Shown one piece after another: positions 1-8,107 of a stretch of 44,387 bases of DNA; the first letter of the stretch is position 1; each line of letters opens with the position of its first letter. Under the pieces are notes generated by a model. It saw nothing but the letters and a program-made list of their open reading frames with translations, was not told where the DNA came from and did not search any database. Where the stretch lies: positions 1 through 44,387 of the forward strand of contig CABRZN010000005.1 in the NCBI GenBank assembly GCA_902475445.1, in the 5' to 3' direction. This DNA is from an uncultured Collinsella sp. (GTDB lineage Bacteria; Actinomycetota; Coriobacteriia; Coriobacteriales; Coriobacteriaceae). A program made the position numbers and the translations under genes.

Positions 1-42
1 CCGCCGATATATGGGGTGATGATTTTTACCAGCTAGAGCCTC

Positions 43-2784
43 TTACTCGTCTAGGAGATCTTCTGGCATGTCGTTGCCATCGCCTAGGTCGACTGGGGTC
101 TCTTCGGTGTCGGCTGCGGCCTCGGCGCCCTCGCCTTCGGGTTTTTCCTTGGCTGCCGTCATACGGGCGACAGCGCAGATGCGGTCGTTGTCGTCGACGG
201 TCATCATCTTGACGCCCTGGGTGGCGCGGCCAGTCTGGCTGATTTCGTCGGTCTTGACGCGAATGACCGTCGCGCCCTCCGTCACGATGAACAGCTCGTG
301 CTGCGGGCCCACCGTCTTCATGGCCGCGAGGTTACCCTTACGCTCGGTCATTTGGATGGTGTAGACGCCCTGGCCGCCGCGATTCTGCTCCGGGTAATCC
401 GCGACCGGCGTGCGCTTGCCGTAGCCGCGCTCGGTGATGACGAACAGATCGCCGTTGCCGTTAGTGACTTCCATGCCCAGAACGCTCACGCCGTCCTTCA
501 TACCGATACCGCGAACGCCGCTGGTATCGCGGCCGGTGGCGCGCACCTGCTCCTCGGAAAACATGATCGCCTTGCCCGCGGTGGTGGCCAGGATAATCTT
601 GTCGCCCTCGCGCACGCGGCGCACGTTTAGCAGCGCGTCGTCGTCACGCAGGTTGATAGCGATCAGGCCGTCGCGACGGCTGCGGTCATACGCGCTCATC
701 ACGGTCTTCTTGACCATGCCGCTCTTGGTGGCAAACATCAGATACTCGTCGGCGGGGAACTCGCGGCAGCTGATGACGCTCGCGATCTTCTCGCCCTCCT
801 CGAAGGGCAGCAGGTTGACGATCGCGGTACCGCGCGCCTGGCGCGTACCCACCGGCAGCTCGTGCACCTTCAGTCGATAGACCTTGCCCTTGCTCGAGAA
901 GAACAGCACGTACTCGTGCGTGGACGCGATGAACATCTCGTCGATGACATCGTCCTCTTTGAGGTTGACGCCCGACACGCCCTTGCCGCCGCGTTTCTGG
1001 GCGCGGTAGGCGGCCACCGGGATGCGCTTGACATAGCCGGTGTGGGTGATGGTCACGACCATGTCCTCGTCGGCAATGAGGTCCTCGACGTCCAGGTCCT
1101 TCTCGACCTGGCTGATCTCGGTGCGGCGCTTATCGCCGAACTTCTTGGAGATCTCGCGCATCTCTTCCTTAATGACGCCCAGGATCTTCTCCTCGTGCGC
1201 CAGCAGGTCCTCGTAGTAGGCGATGGCGCGGCGCAGGCCGTCCAGCTCTTCCTGAATCTTGTCGCGCTCCAGGCCGGTCAGGCGGCGCAGCTTCATCTCG
1301 AGGATGGCCGTGGTCTGCTCGGGCGTAAAGCCAAAGCGCTCGATCAGGCGGCTGCTGGCCTCGGAGTCGGTCTGCGAGGAGCGGATAATGCTGATGACCT
1401 CATCAATATGGTCGAGAGCCATCAGGTAGCCCTCGAGGATATGCGCGCGGGCCTGGGCCTTCCTAAGGTCGAAGCGGGTGCGGCGGGTGACGACGTCGAC
1501 CTGGTGATCGATGTAGTGCTGCAGCATCTCGCGCAGGCTCAGGCATTTGGGAACGCCGTTGACGAGCGCCAGGTTGTTGGCGCCGAAGGTCGTCTGCAGC
1601 GAGGTGTACTTATACAGGTTGTTGAGCACGACCTGCGGAATGATGCCCTTCTTGAGCTCGATGACCAGACGAATGCCCTTCTGGTTGGACTCATCGCGCA
1701 TATCCGAGATACCCTCGATGCGCTTGTCGTTGACGAGCTGGGCGATCTTCTCCTGCAGGGTGCCCTTGTTGACCATGTAGGGAATCTCGGTAAAGACCAG
1801 GCGGTTGCGGCCGGTCTTGGTGGACTCCACGTGGGCCTTGGCGCGCACGGTAATGGAGCCGCGGCCGGTCTCGTAGCTCTGCTTAATGCCGGCGCTGCCC
1901 ATGATGATGGCGCCGGTGGGGAAGTCCGGACCGGGCATGATCTGCATGAGCTCGTCGACAGTGGCGTCGGGATTATCGATCAGGTAGCAGGTTGCCTCGA
2001 TCGCCTCGGTGAGGTTATGCGGGGCGATATTGGTGGCCATGCCGACGGCGATGCCCTGGCTGCCGTTGACCAGCAGGTTGGGGAAGCGCGCAGGCAGCGC
2101 CTGAGGCTCAGCGAGCGATTCGTCGTAGTTGGGCTGCCAGTCGACGGTATCCTTCTGCAGGTCACGCAGCAGTTCCATGGCGGGCTTGGCCAGGCGGCTC
2201 TCGGTGTAACGCATGGCTGCCGCGCCGTCGCCGTCGATGTTGCCGAAGTTGCCGTGACCGTCGATAAGCGGCGTGCGCATGGAGAACCACTGCGCCAGGC
2301 GGACCATGGCCTCATAGACCGCGAAGTCGCCATGCGGGTGGTACTTACCGATAACTTCGCCGACCGTCCAGGCCGACTTCTTGTGTGGGCGGTTGGGGTA
2401 GATGCCGCTCTCGTTCATCGCGTATAGAATGCGGCGGTGCACCGGCTTTAAGCCATCGCGCACGTCCGGCAGGGCGCGCGCTGTGATAACCGACATCGAA
2501 TACTCGATGAACGATTGCTTCATCTCGCGACCGAACTCCGAAATCTGGAGTTGGCCGCCGTTGATATCCTCGCCGGCCGAGGCGCCACGGTCGACTTCGC
2601 CAAAGCTCTCCTCGAGCTCACCGTCGTCGTCCTCTTCCTCGTCATCATCGGCATCGGGGTTATAGGCGTCAGGATCGCCGTCCTCGCCCTGCTCAGCGCG
2701 GGCAAGCAGGCGCTTCAGATCGTCGGGCATGCCGGCATCGCCGGCCTCGCCCATACCCTCGTTATTGTTGATATCGTCTGCCAC
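43..2784 (-). CDS. gyrA: DNA gyrase subunit A
   Basis: Breakage-reunion subunit of DNA gyrase, which with GyrB introduces negative supercoils. The 913 residues are longer than the usual 800-880 because about 78 residues rich in Asp and Glu precede the conserved start of the fold. The catalytic region has the ALPDVRDGLKPVHRR motif and the active-site Tyr in AAAMRYTE. The C-terminal wheel carries a GyrA box, QKRGGKG, which supports gyrase rather than topoisomerase IV. The quinolone region reads HPHGDFAVYE: Phe154 lies where E. coli has Ser83 and Glu158 where it has Asp87. The codon at 2323-2325 is TTC, one transition from a Ser codon. The gene lies downstream of gyrB on the same strand, 178 bp away. 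The protein ends in an acidic tail. Identity is certain; the resistance phenotype is inferred. Confidence 0.97.
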   Translation of the reverse strand: MADDINNNEGMGEAGDAGMPDDLKRLLARAEQGEDGDPDAYNPDADDDEEEDDDGELEESFGEVDRGASAGEDINGGQLQISEFGREMKQSFIEYSMSVITARALPDVRDGLKPVHRRILYAMNESGIYPNRPHKKSAWTVGEVIGKYHPHGDFAVYEAMVRLAQWFSMRTPLIDGHGNFGNIDGDGAAAMRYTESRLAKPAMELLRDLQKDTVDWQPNYDESLAEPQALPARFPNLLVNGSQGIAVGMATNIAPHNLTEAIEATCYLIDNPDATVDELMQIMPGPDFPTGAIIMGSAGIKQSYETGRGSITVRAKAHVESTKTGRNRLVFTEIPYMVNKGTLQEKIAQLVNDKRIEGISDMRDESNQKGIRLVIELKKGIIPQVVLNNLYKYTSLQTTFGANNLALVNGVPKCLSLREMLQHYIDHQVDVVTRRTRFDLRKAQARAHILEGYLMALDHIDEVISIIRSSQTDSEASSRLIERFGFTPEQTTAILEMKLRRLTGLERDKIQEELDGLRRAIAYYEDLLAHEEKILGVIKEEMREISKKFGDKRRTEISQVEKDLDVEDLIADEDMVVTITHTGYVKRIPVAAYRAQKRGGKGVSGVNLKEDDVIDEMFIASTHEYVLFFSSKGKVYRLKVHELPVGTRQARGTAIVNLLPFEEGEKIASVISCREFPADEYLMFATKSGMVKKTVMSAYDRSRRDGLIAINLRDDDALLNVRRVREGDKIILATTAGKAIMFSEEQVRATGRDTSGVRGIGMKDGVSVLGMEVTNGNGDLFVITERGYGKRTPVADYPEQNRGGQGVYTIQMTERKGNLAAMKTVGPQHELFIVTEGATVIRVKTDEISQTGRATQGVKMMTVDDNDRICAVARMTAAKEKPEGEGAEAAADTEETPVDLGDGNDMPEDLLDE

Positions 2785-2962
2785 GTTACCTCCTCATGGT
2801 TTGCGTGGTCCATTAGTTCCCTGCCACGGAGACGGATTACCGGGAACACCGGATAACCCTCCTAGGTTTTCCAGGTGCTCCAAGTTGCCCTGAAGGATGA
2901 GGGCGCACGCCTTGCGTGCGGCGCCCGAAATCCTGAAGGGCAAGATGGGGTGCCTGGGAAAG
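2785..2962 (-). other. gyrB-gyrA intergenic region with a long imperfect hairpin
   Basis: The 178 bases between gyrB and gyrA hold an extended inverted repeat. Outer arms at 2886-2898 and 2930-2942 match at 11 of 13 positions, and inner GC-rich arms lie between 2901 and 2926. No long U tract follows on the minus strand, so a simple intrinsic terminator is not clear. It could be an attenuator, a processing site or a weak terminator. No gene is seen here. Confidence 0.45.
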
Positions 2963-4993
2963 CTAGGCGTCTAAGAAGCGTGCGTCATGTGCATGTTTCT
3001 CGATGTACTCGCGACGATAGCCGACCTCGGAACCCATCAGCTCGCGCACGGCGCGGTCTGCCACCACGGCGTCCTCGATCGACACGCGCTGCAGGATGCG
3101 GGTCTTGGGGTCCATCGTCGTCGAGGCAAGCTGCTTGGGGTCCATCTCGCCCAGGCCCTTGTAGCGCTGGACGGTATAGCCCTTGCGCTTCTTGGTGATC
3201 TTGCCGTCCTTGGCCTTGCCGTCCTCGTCGTTGTCGTCAGGGTTCAAGCCCAGGCTCTGAATGGTGTCGCGCAGGATCTCGTCTTCGGGCTGGCGGCCGT
3301 TGGGATACACGTAGTGGATCTTGTTGCGCACCTTAATGCCAAAGATGGGCGGGCAGGCAACATAGACGTAGCCGGCATCGATCAGCGGACGCATGTACTT
3401 GTAGAAGAACGTCAGCAGCAGGATGCGGATATGCGCACCGTCGACGTCTGCATCGGTCATGATGATGATCTTGTGGTAGCGCGCCTTGGTGATATCGAAG
3501 TCGCCGCCGTCGCCGGCGCTCGTCGTGACGCCGCAGCCGATCGCGGTAATCAGCGACTGGATGGTGTCACTCGAGAACGCGCGATGGTCACCAACGCGTT
3601 CGACGTTCAAAATCTTGCCGCGCAGGGGCAGAATCGCCTGGATGTCTCGGCGACGGCCGTCCTTGGCCGAACCGCCTGCCGAGTCGCCCTCTACGATGAA
3701 GAGCTCGGTCAGCTCGGCATCGCGCACCGAGCAGTCAGCGAGCTTACCGGGCAGGGACGCCGTCTCGAGCAGGCTCTTGCGGCGGGTCGCCTCGCGCGCC
3801 TTGCGGGCGGCGTTGCGCGCCTTGCAGGCCTGTTGCGCCTTCTTGACGATCTCGCGGGCGGGCTTGGGATGCTCCTCCAAGTAATCGGCGAGGCCGTCGG
3901 TCACGATCTTGAGCGTCAGCGCGCGCATATAGGAGCTGCCGAGCTTGGCCTTGGTCTGCCCCTCAAACTGCGGATCGGGCAGCTTGACCGAGATAACGGC
4001 CGAAAGGCCCTCGCGCACATCGTCGCCGGTCAGATTGGCGTCTTTTTCCTTGAGCAGGTTCTGTTTGCGCGCGTAGTCGTTGATCACGCGGGTGAGCGCG
4101 GTGCGGAAGCCCTCAAGGTGCATGCCGCCCTCGGGAGTGTAGATGTCGTTGGCGAACGACATGACGTTCTCTCCGTAGCCGCTATTCCACTGTAGGGAAA
4201 CCTCGACCTCGCCCATCTTGGCCACAGGCGCGTCCGGATCCGATTTGCCCTCGATGTAGATGGGCTCCTTAAAGGCCTCGGGGACGTCCTTGCCCTCGTT
4301 GAGGAACTTGACGAAGTCGATGATGCCGCCCTCGTAGCAAAACTCCTCCACATGGGGAGTCGCCTCGCGCTCGTCGGTCAGCACGATTTTGAGGTTCTTA
4401 TTGAGGAACGCCGTCTCCTGCAGACGGTTGTGCAGCGTATCGAAATCGTAGATGCAGGTCTCGAAGATCTCATCGTCGGGCCAGAAGGTGACGGTGGTGC
4501 CCGTCGAATCCGAGGTGCCCACGACCTCCATCTTCTTGACGGTCTTGCCGCGCGAGAACTCCATCTCGTAGGTGTTGCCGTCGCGACGAACCTGAACGAC
4601 CACGCGCTTGGACAGTGCGTTGACGACGGAGATGCCAACGCCGTGCAGGCCGCCCGAGACCTTATAGGCCGAGTTATCGAACTTACCGCCGGCGTGCAAG
4701 ATCGTCATGACGACCTCAAGCGTCGGGATCTTTTTAACAGGGTGCTCGTCGACGGGGATGCCGCGCCCGTTGTCGACGACCGTGATGGAGTTGTCGGCGT
4801 GGACCGTCACCTGGATCTCGGTGCAGAAACCGGCCATGGCCTCGTCGACGGAGTTGTCAACGATCTCCCACACCAGGTGATGCAGACCGCTGGCGCTCGT
4901 CGAGCCGATATACATGCCCGGGCGCTTACGAACGGCCTCGAGACCTTCGAGAATCTTAATCTCGCCGCCATCGTAATCGTTTTCGTTTGCCAC
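2963..4993 (-). CDS. gyrB: DNA gyrase subunit B
   Basis: ATPase subunit of DNA gyrase, 676 residues. The N-terminal GHKL ATPase domain has the EIVDNSVDEA N-box and the DNGRGIPVD G1 motif. The TOPRIM domain has EGDSAGGSAK and DADVDGAHI, and the C-terminal PYKGLGEM-type motif is seen as RYKGLGEMDP. I start it at GTG 4993 because a GGAGG lies just before it; a longer reading from a TTG six codons upstream would place that ribosome site inside the gene. The order gyrB then gyrA is normal for an origin region. A terminator closes the upstream operon at about 5042-5072, so gyrB probably has its own promoter in the 5000-5045 stretch. Confidence 0.97.
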   Translation of the reverse strand: MANENDYDGGEIKILEGLEAVRKRPGMYIGSTSASGLHHLVWEIVDNSVDEAMAGFCTEIQVTVHADNSITVVDNGRGIPVDEHPVKKIPTLEVVMTILHAGGKFDNSAYKVSGGLHGVGISVVNALSKRVVVQVRRDGNTYEMEFSRGKTVKKMEVVGTSDSTGTTVTFWPDDEIFETCIYDFDTLHNRLQETAFLNKNLKIVLTDEREATPHVEEFCYEGGIIDFVKFLNEGKDVPEAFKEPIYIEGKSDPDAPVAKMGEVEVSLQWNSGYGENVMSFANDIYTPEGGMHLEGFRTALTRVINDYARKQNLLKEKDANLTGDDVREGLSAVISVKLPDPQFEGQTKAKLGSSYMRALTLKIVTDGLADYLEEHPKPAREIVKKAQQACKARNAARKAREATRRKSLLETASLPGKLADCSVRDAELTELFIVEGDSAGGSAKDGRRRDIQAILPLRGKILNVERVGDHRAFSSDTIQSLITAIGCGVTTSAGDGGDFDITKARYHKIIIMTDADVDGAHIRILLLTFFYKYMRPLIDAGYVYVACPPIFGIKVRNKIHYVYPNGRQPEDEILRDTIQSLGLNPDDNDEDGKAKDGKITKKRKGYTVQRYKGLGEMDPKQLASTTMDPKTRILQRVSIEDAVVADRAVRELMGSEVGYRREYIEKHAHDARFLDA

Positions 4994-5039
4994 ACGTCCT
5001 CCTTCAGTCAAGAAAATGTGTACAGCCTTACTAGTTTAT

Positions 5040-5072
5040 CGTAAAAAAATACCCTCGGGAACGAGGGTATTT
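5040..5072 (-). terminator. Intrinsic terminator of the dnaA-to-dciA operon
   Basis: An 11-bp perfect stem (5047-5057 with 5062-5072) with a GGAA loop is followed on the minus strand by a run of seven U. It lies 27 bases beyond the stop of dciA and separates that operon from gyrB. Confidence 0.85.
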
Positions 5073-5098
5073 GGCTCTACAAGGCCACCAGATGCGAT

Positions 5099-5662
5099 TT
5101 AAGGCTCTTTTTTGCTTTGCACGCCCTTGGCCCACTCGGCACTGGCTCTCATGGCATTCTCGAGGGCCTCGCGCAGTTTTTGGTCTTCGATGGGCGCCAC
5201 TTGGCGCTCGATCTCGGTACGCTCGGCCTCACTTAGGTCGGCGTGCGGGGCCGGCGGTTGCTCGGTCGTCGCCGGGCGCAGGCGCTCCTTGGCGGCGGGC
5301 GGCGTGTGACCGGGCGCGGTGGTTTTGAACACCAGGCCGTCCACATGCGCACCGGCGCGCTCCATGCGCGCGCGGATGATCTCGCGCAACAACGTCATTT
5401 CCTGCGTCCACGAGGGCGAGTCGAGATACACCAGCAGCTCATTGGACTCGGGCAGGTAGCGCAGGCCCGTCACATGCCGCCCCTCGCGCGTGCCCGAGCA
5501 CACCGCGTTCCATGCGCGATAGACCGTGCGCGACTCCTCGGCGGCCTCCATCTGCGCACGGCGCTCGGGGGTCGCAGCCGCCAGGATGCGCTGGCGCTCT
5601 GCGTTCAAAAACCCGCTGAAGGCGACTGTCTCGCTCTCGCGCTCGTAATTAGCACGTCTCAC
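5099..5662 (-). CDS. dciA: DciA-like (DUF721) helicase-loader family protein
   Basis: The 187-residue protein resembles the DUF721/DciA family, which loads or recruits the replicative helicase DnaB in bacteria lacking DnaC or DnaI. The recognisable part is the central fold around residues 63-97, including LLVYLDSPSWTQEMTLLRE, close to the family pattern of a short strand, a Ser-x-Trp and an amphipathic helix. A Pro/Ala-rich linker and a charged helical tail follow. The GTG start lies inside the last codons of recF, a 14-base overlap, so translation is probably coupled. The position between recF and gyrB is the usual one for this family in Actinobacteria. The family match is made from motif and synteny only. 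Confidence 0.8.
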   Translation of the reverse strand: MRRANYERESETVAFSGFLNAERQRILAAATPERRAQMEAAEESRTVYRAWNAVCSGTREGRHVTGLRYLPESNELLVYLDSPSWTQEMTLLREIIRARMERAGAHVDGLVFKTTAPGHTPPAAKERLRPATTEQPPAPHADLSEAERTEIERQVAPIEDQKLREALENAMRASAEWAKGVQSKKEP

Positions 5663-6755
5663 CCATGCTCACCACCTTGGCTCGATCAAGCAGGTCATCG
5701 GTAAAGTACCCCAGGTTGGTCGTAGTTATGACCGTCTGGATATCATCGCCGATCAGCCGCAGGAAAGCGCCGCGACGCTCGCCGTCGAGCTCGCTCATCA
5801 CGTCGTCCAAAAGCAGCAGTGGGGCGGTGCCCAGGACATCGCGAGCCACGGCAACCTCGGCCACCTTCCAGGACAGCACCAGCGTGCGCTGCTGTCCTTG
5901 GCTGGCAAATGAACGGGCGGAGCGACCAGCCACGGTGAACTCGATCTCGTCGCGATGCGGTCCCACCAACGTCACGCCGCGGCGAATTTCCTCGTCGGCG
6001 TGCTCATCAAGGGCAGCCAGCATGCGCTCGTACGCCCAGCCCTTCAGCTCTTCGCGATCATCGACCTGGGGCAAATCCCCCAGCGTGGACGTATAGGTCA
6101 CGTTGGCAGCCTCACCGGATGCCACTTGCCCGTAGGCAGTGTGCACATGGCCCGCCAGCCGGTCGAGCAGGGCCAACCGGTGCACAAGCAGGGCCGAGCC
6201 CGCGCGGGCAATCGAATCGTTCCACGCGCCGAGCATCTCGCGACAGCACCAGGTCTCCTTGAGCAGGGCGTTACGCTGGGTCACGCAGCGTCCATAGGTG
6301 CTCGCAAGATCGGCATAACGTGCGCTCAGTTGCATGCCAAAGTCATCGAGGGCGGCGCGGCGCACACTGGCGCCTCGCTTAACCATGTCCAGATGGTCGG
6401 GGCAAAACAGCACGCTCGGCAGAACCCCGCGCACACCGGCGGCAGAACATCTCTTGCCGTTGCGGCTAAACGAGCGCTTACCGTCCTCCGCGTTCAATCC
6501 CATATCAAGCACGCGGCCGTCGCCCTCGAGCCTCAGCTCGACCTTGCACGAGCCCACGCCGTCATGGACGAGCTCGGCTGCGGTCGGATGCCTAAACGAG
6601 GCGCCGCTCGTCAGCAGCTGCAGCGCCTCTATGAGATTGGTCTTTCCCGCCGCGTTGGGTCCCGCAAGTATCGTCACGCCCTCGTCCAGAGCAAGGCGAT
6701 AGCTATCGAAGCTGCGGTAGTGCGCGACGGAAAGATCGCGGGCGAATATGGTCAT
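5649..6755 (-). CDS. recF: DNA replication and repair protein RecF
   Basis: RecF is an SMC-like ATPase that helps load RecA at single-stranded gaps. The 368 residues show Walker A at residues 32-39 (GPNAAGKT), a signature region near FASQGQQRTLVLSWK, and Walker B LLLLDDVMSELD. The reading frame stays open for another 115 codons upstream, but that part lies over the end of dnaN and is low-complexity Ser/Arg, so I start at the ATG giving MTIFARDLSV, ten bases after the dnaN stop. It belongs to the dnaN-recF-dciA series. Confidence 0.95.
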   Translation of the reverse strand: MTIFARDLSVAHYRSFDSYRLALDEGVTILAGPNAAGKTNLIEALQLLTSGASFRHPTAAELVHDGVGSCKVELRLEGDGRVLDMGLNAEDGKRSFSRNGKRCSAAGVRGVLPSVLFCPDHLDMVKRGASVRRAALDDFGMQLSARYADLASTYGRCVTQRNALLKETWCCREMLGAWNDSIARAGSALLVHRLALLDRLAGHVHTAYGQVASGEAANVTYTSTLGDLPQVDDREELKGWAYERMLAALDEHADEEIRRGVTLVGPHRDEIEFTVAGRSARSFASQGQQRTLVLSWKVAEVAVARDVLGTAPLLLLDDVMSELDGERRGAFLRLIGDDIQTVITTTNLGYFTDDLLDRAKVVSMGETC

Positions 6756-6765
6756 AGGGCGGCTG

Positions 6766-7869
6766 CTAGATGCGGACCGGCATGACCAGGTACAGGTAGT
6801 TGATCTTGTCGTAGGACTTGAAGATGCCCGCCTGCGAGTAGCTCTTGAGCTCCAGCGTGATCTCCTTCTCCTTGGACAGGGCATTGAGGCAGCCGAAGAT
6901 GTAGTGGTAGTTGAAGGCGATGGTACCCGACTCGCCCTCGGCTTCGACATCGATCGTCTCCTGCGCAAGGTCTTGGTCATTGGAAATGGAGGACAGGCCC
7001 ATCTGCCCGTTCTCGACATCGATCTCGAACTTGACAGCGGGGTTGGCGCTCGCGATAACGGCCACGCGCTTGAGGGCGGCGTTAAAGGCGGCGACGTCAA
7101 TCTTGACGCTCGTCACGCACGAATCGGGGATGAGCTGCTTGTAGTTGGGGTACACGCCCTCGATACGACGCGACACGTAGGTGGTGTTGCCGGCCTCAAA
7201 GACGACCTGGGTGTCGGTAGCCCCGATCATGATGGTCGCCTGGCTGGCCATGATGTTCAGTGCGTCGTTAAAGGCGTCAGCCGGAACGTTGAGCTCAAAG
7301 GAGCCCTCGAGGGTCGAGGTCTCGACCTGCGTATCGCACACGGCCAAGCGGAAGGAATCGGTCGCCACCAGGCGCACGGTGTTGTTCTCGACCTTCATGT
7401 GCACGCCGCCCAGGATGGGGCGAGCCTTGTCGGTCGAGGTGACGCGCCACACGCGGCCGACCATTTCGGACAAGACATCGGTCGGCAGCTCCACGGCACT
7501 CTCGATGGCATAGGCCGGAAACTCGGGGAAGTCATTGGCATCGAGCGTGTTCAGCCTAAAAGAGCTCTTCTCGCAACCAATCAGCACCTGGCGCTCGGAC
7601 AGCTCAAAGGTGACCGGGGCATCGGGGAGGGTCTTGGTGATATTGGAGAGCATCTTACAGGGAATAACCATCTCGCCCTCTTCTTCGACATGCGCCGCGA
7701 TGCGATGACGGATCGAGATGGTGTAGTTAGAGGTCTGGAATTCCAAGATGCCGTCTTGCGCCTTGACGAGCACGCCCGACAGGATGGGAAGGGTGGATGC
7801 CGAAGCGACGCCCTTCATAACGACGCCGATGGCTTGTGTAAGCGAGCTCTGGCTGACGGTGAACTTCAT
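6766..7869 (-). CDS. dnaN: DNA polymerase III beta sliding clamp
   Basis: The ring-shaped processivity clamp of DNA polymerase III. The 367 residues are the normal length for three tandem clamp domains, and the protein ends in the typical YLVMPVRI tail, part of the pocket that binds polymerase and repair partners. An AGAAAGG ribosome site lies 7-9 bases before the ATG. It is downstream of dnaA across a 238-bp gap that I propose as the origin, and it is followed after ten bases by recF. The AT-rich leader directly upstream may serve both as dnaN promoter and as unwinding element. Confidence 0.97.
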   Translation of the reverse strand: MKFTVSQSSLTQAIGVVMKGVASASTLPILSGVLVKAQDGILEFQTSNYTISIRHRIAAHVEEEGEMVIPCKMLSNITKTLPDAPVTFELSERQVLIGCEKSSFRLNTLDANDFPEFPAYAIESAVELPTDVLSEMVGRVWRVTSTDKARPILGGVHMKVENNTVRLVATDSFRLAVCDTQVETSTLEGSFELNVPADAFNDALNIMASQATIMIGATDTQVVFEAGNTTYVSRRIEGVYPNYKQLIPDSCVTSVKIDVAAFNAALKRVAVIASANPAVKFEIDVENGQMGLSSISNDQDLAQETIDVEAEGESGTIAFNYHYIFGCLNALSKEKEITLELKSYSQAGIFKSYDKINYLYLVMPVRI

Positions 7870-7880
7870 CTTTTAATACC

Positions 7881-7937
7881 TTTCTATAGATATAAATATC
7901 TTAATAATAGTAATAGCACTGACGAAACTGTTGATTA
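7881..7937 (+). other. Probable unwinding element with DnaA-trios
   Basis: In 7881-7916 only five of 36 bases are G or C. Its right end, 7902-7916, reads TAA TAA TAG TAA TAG, five consecutive trinucleotides matching the DnaA-trio pattern (5'-TAG or TAA-3'). Twelve bases later comes TGTTGATTA, a box-like sequence. The order AT-rich, trios, box is that of the basal unwinding system described in Bacillus. The same stretch is also the dnaN leader, so low complexity and promoter use are alternative explanations. Confidence 0.5.
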
Positions 7938-8081
7938 CTCCCAAAGACGCAGGTCAGACCCAGAAAGAGAATCGACAGCAACCTGTGTGCAACAGGGGTG
8001 GTTTTCCACGTCCAAAACCTGCGCAAAACTTTTCATCACCGCGGGTTGGGTTTTAGACACCTTATGCCCGTGGTTTCGACA

Positions 8082-8095
8082 AGTTTTCAACAGGT
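8082..8095 (+). repeat. 14-bp origin repeat, copy 1 (variant DnaA box)
   Basis: The 14-mer AGTTTTCAACAGGT is identical, in opposite orientation, to the sequences at 11279-11292 and 11332-11345. It contains the 9-mer TTTTCAACA, which differs from the DnaA-box form TTTTCCACA at position 6. Confidence 0.8.
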
Positions 8096-8107
8096 GTCTC
8101 TATTTCC

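Larger units (their letters stand above)
7870..8107. other. Candidate oriC, dnaA-dnaN intergenic region
   Basis: The only gap between dnaA and dnaN, the usual site of oriC or half of it. It contains an AT-rich segment (7881-7916), a trinucleotide run, and several DnaA-box-like 9-mers: TGTTGATTA at 7929-7937, TTTTCCACG at 8002-8010, GTTTCGACA at 8073-8081 and TTTTCAACA at 8084-8092. The last two are head to tail, and a near-identical pair occurs upstream of the dnaA operon at 11261-11281. Origin function is inferred from position and motifs. Confidence 0.75.

Noticed and set aside
862..2427. Long open frame of 521 codons on the plus strand
   Set aside because: It is antisense to gyrA, keeps no recognisable domain and follows from the codon bias of a high-GC gene.
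6756..7100. Longer RecF with 115 extra N-terminal residues
   Set aside because: The extra part lies over dnaN, is Ser/Arg low complexity, and RecF normally begins right at the MTIFARDLSV-type start.
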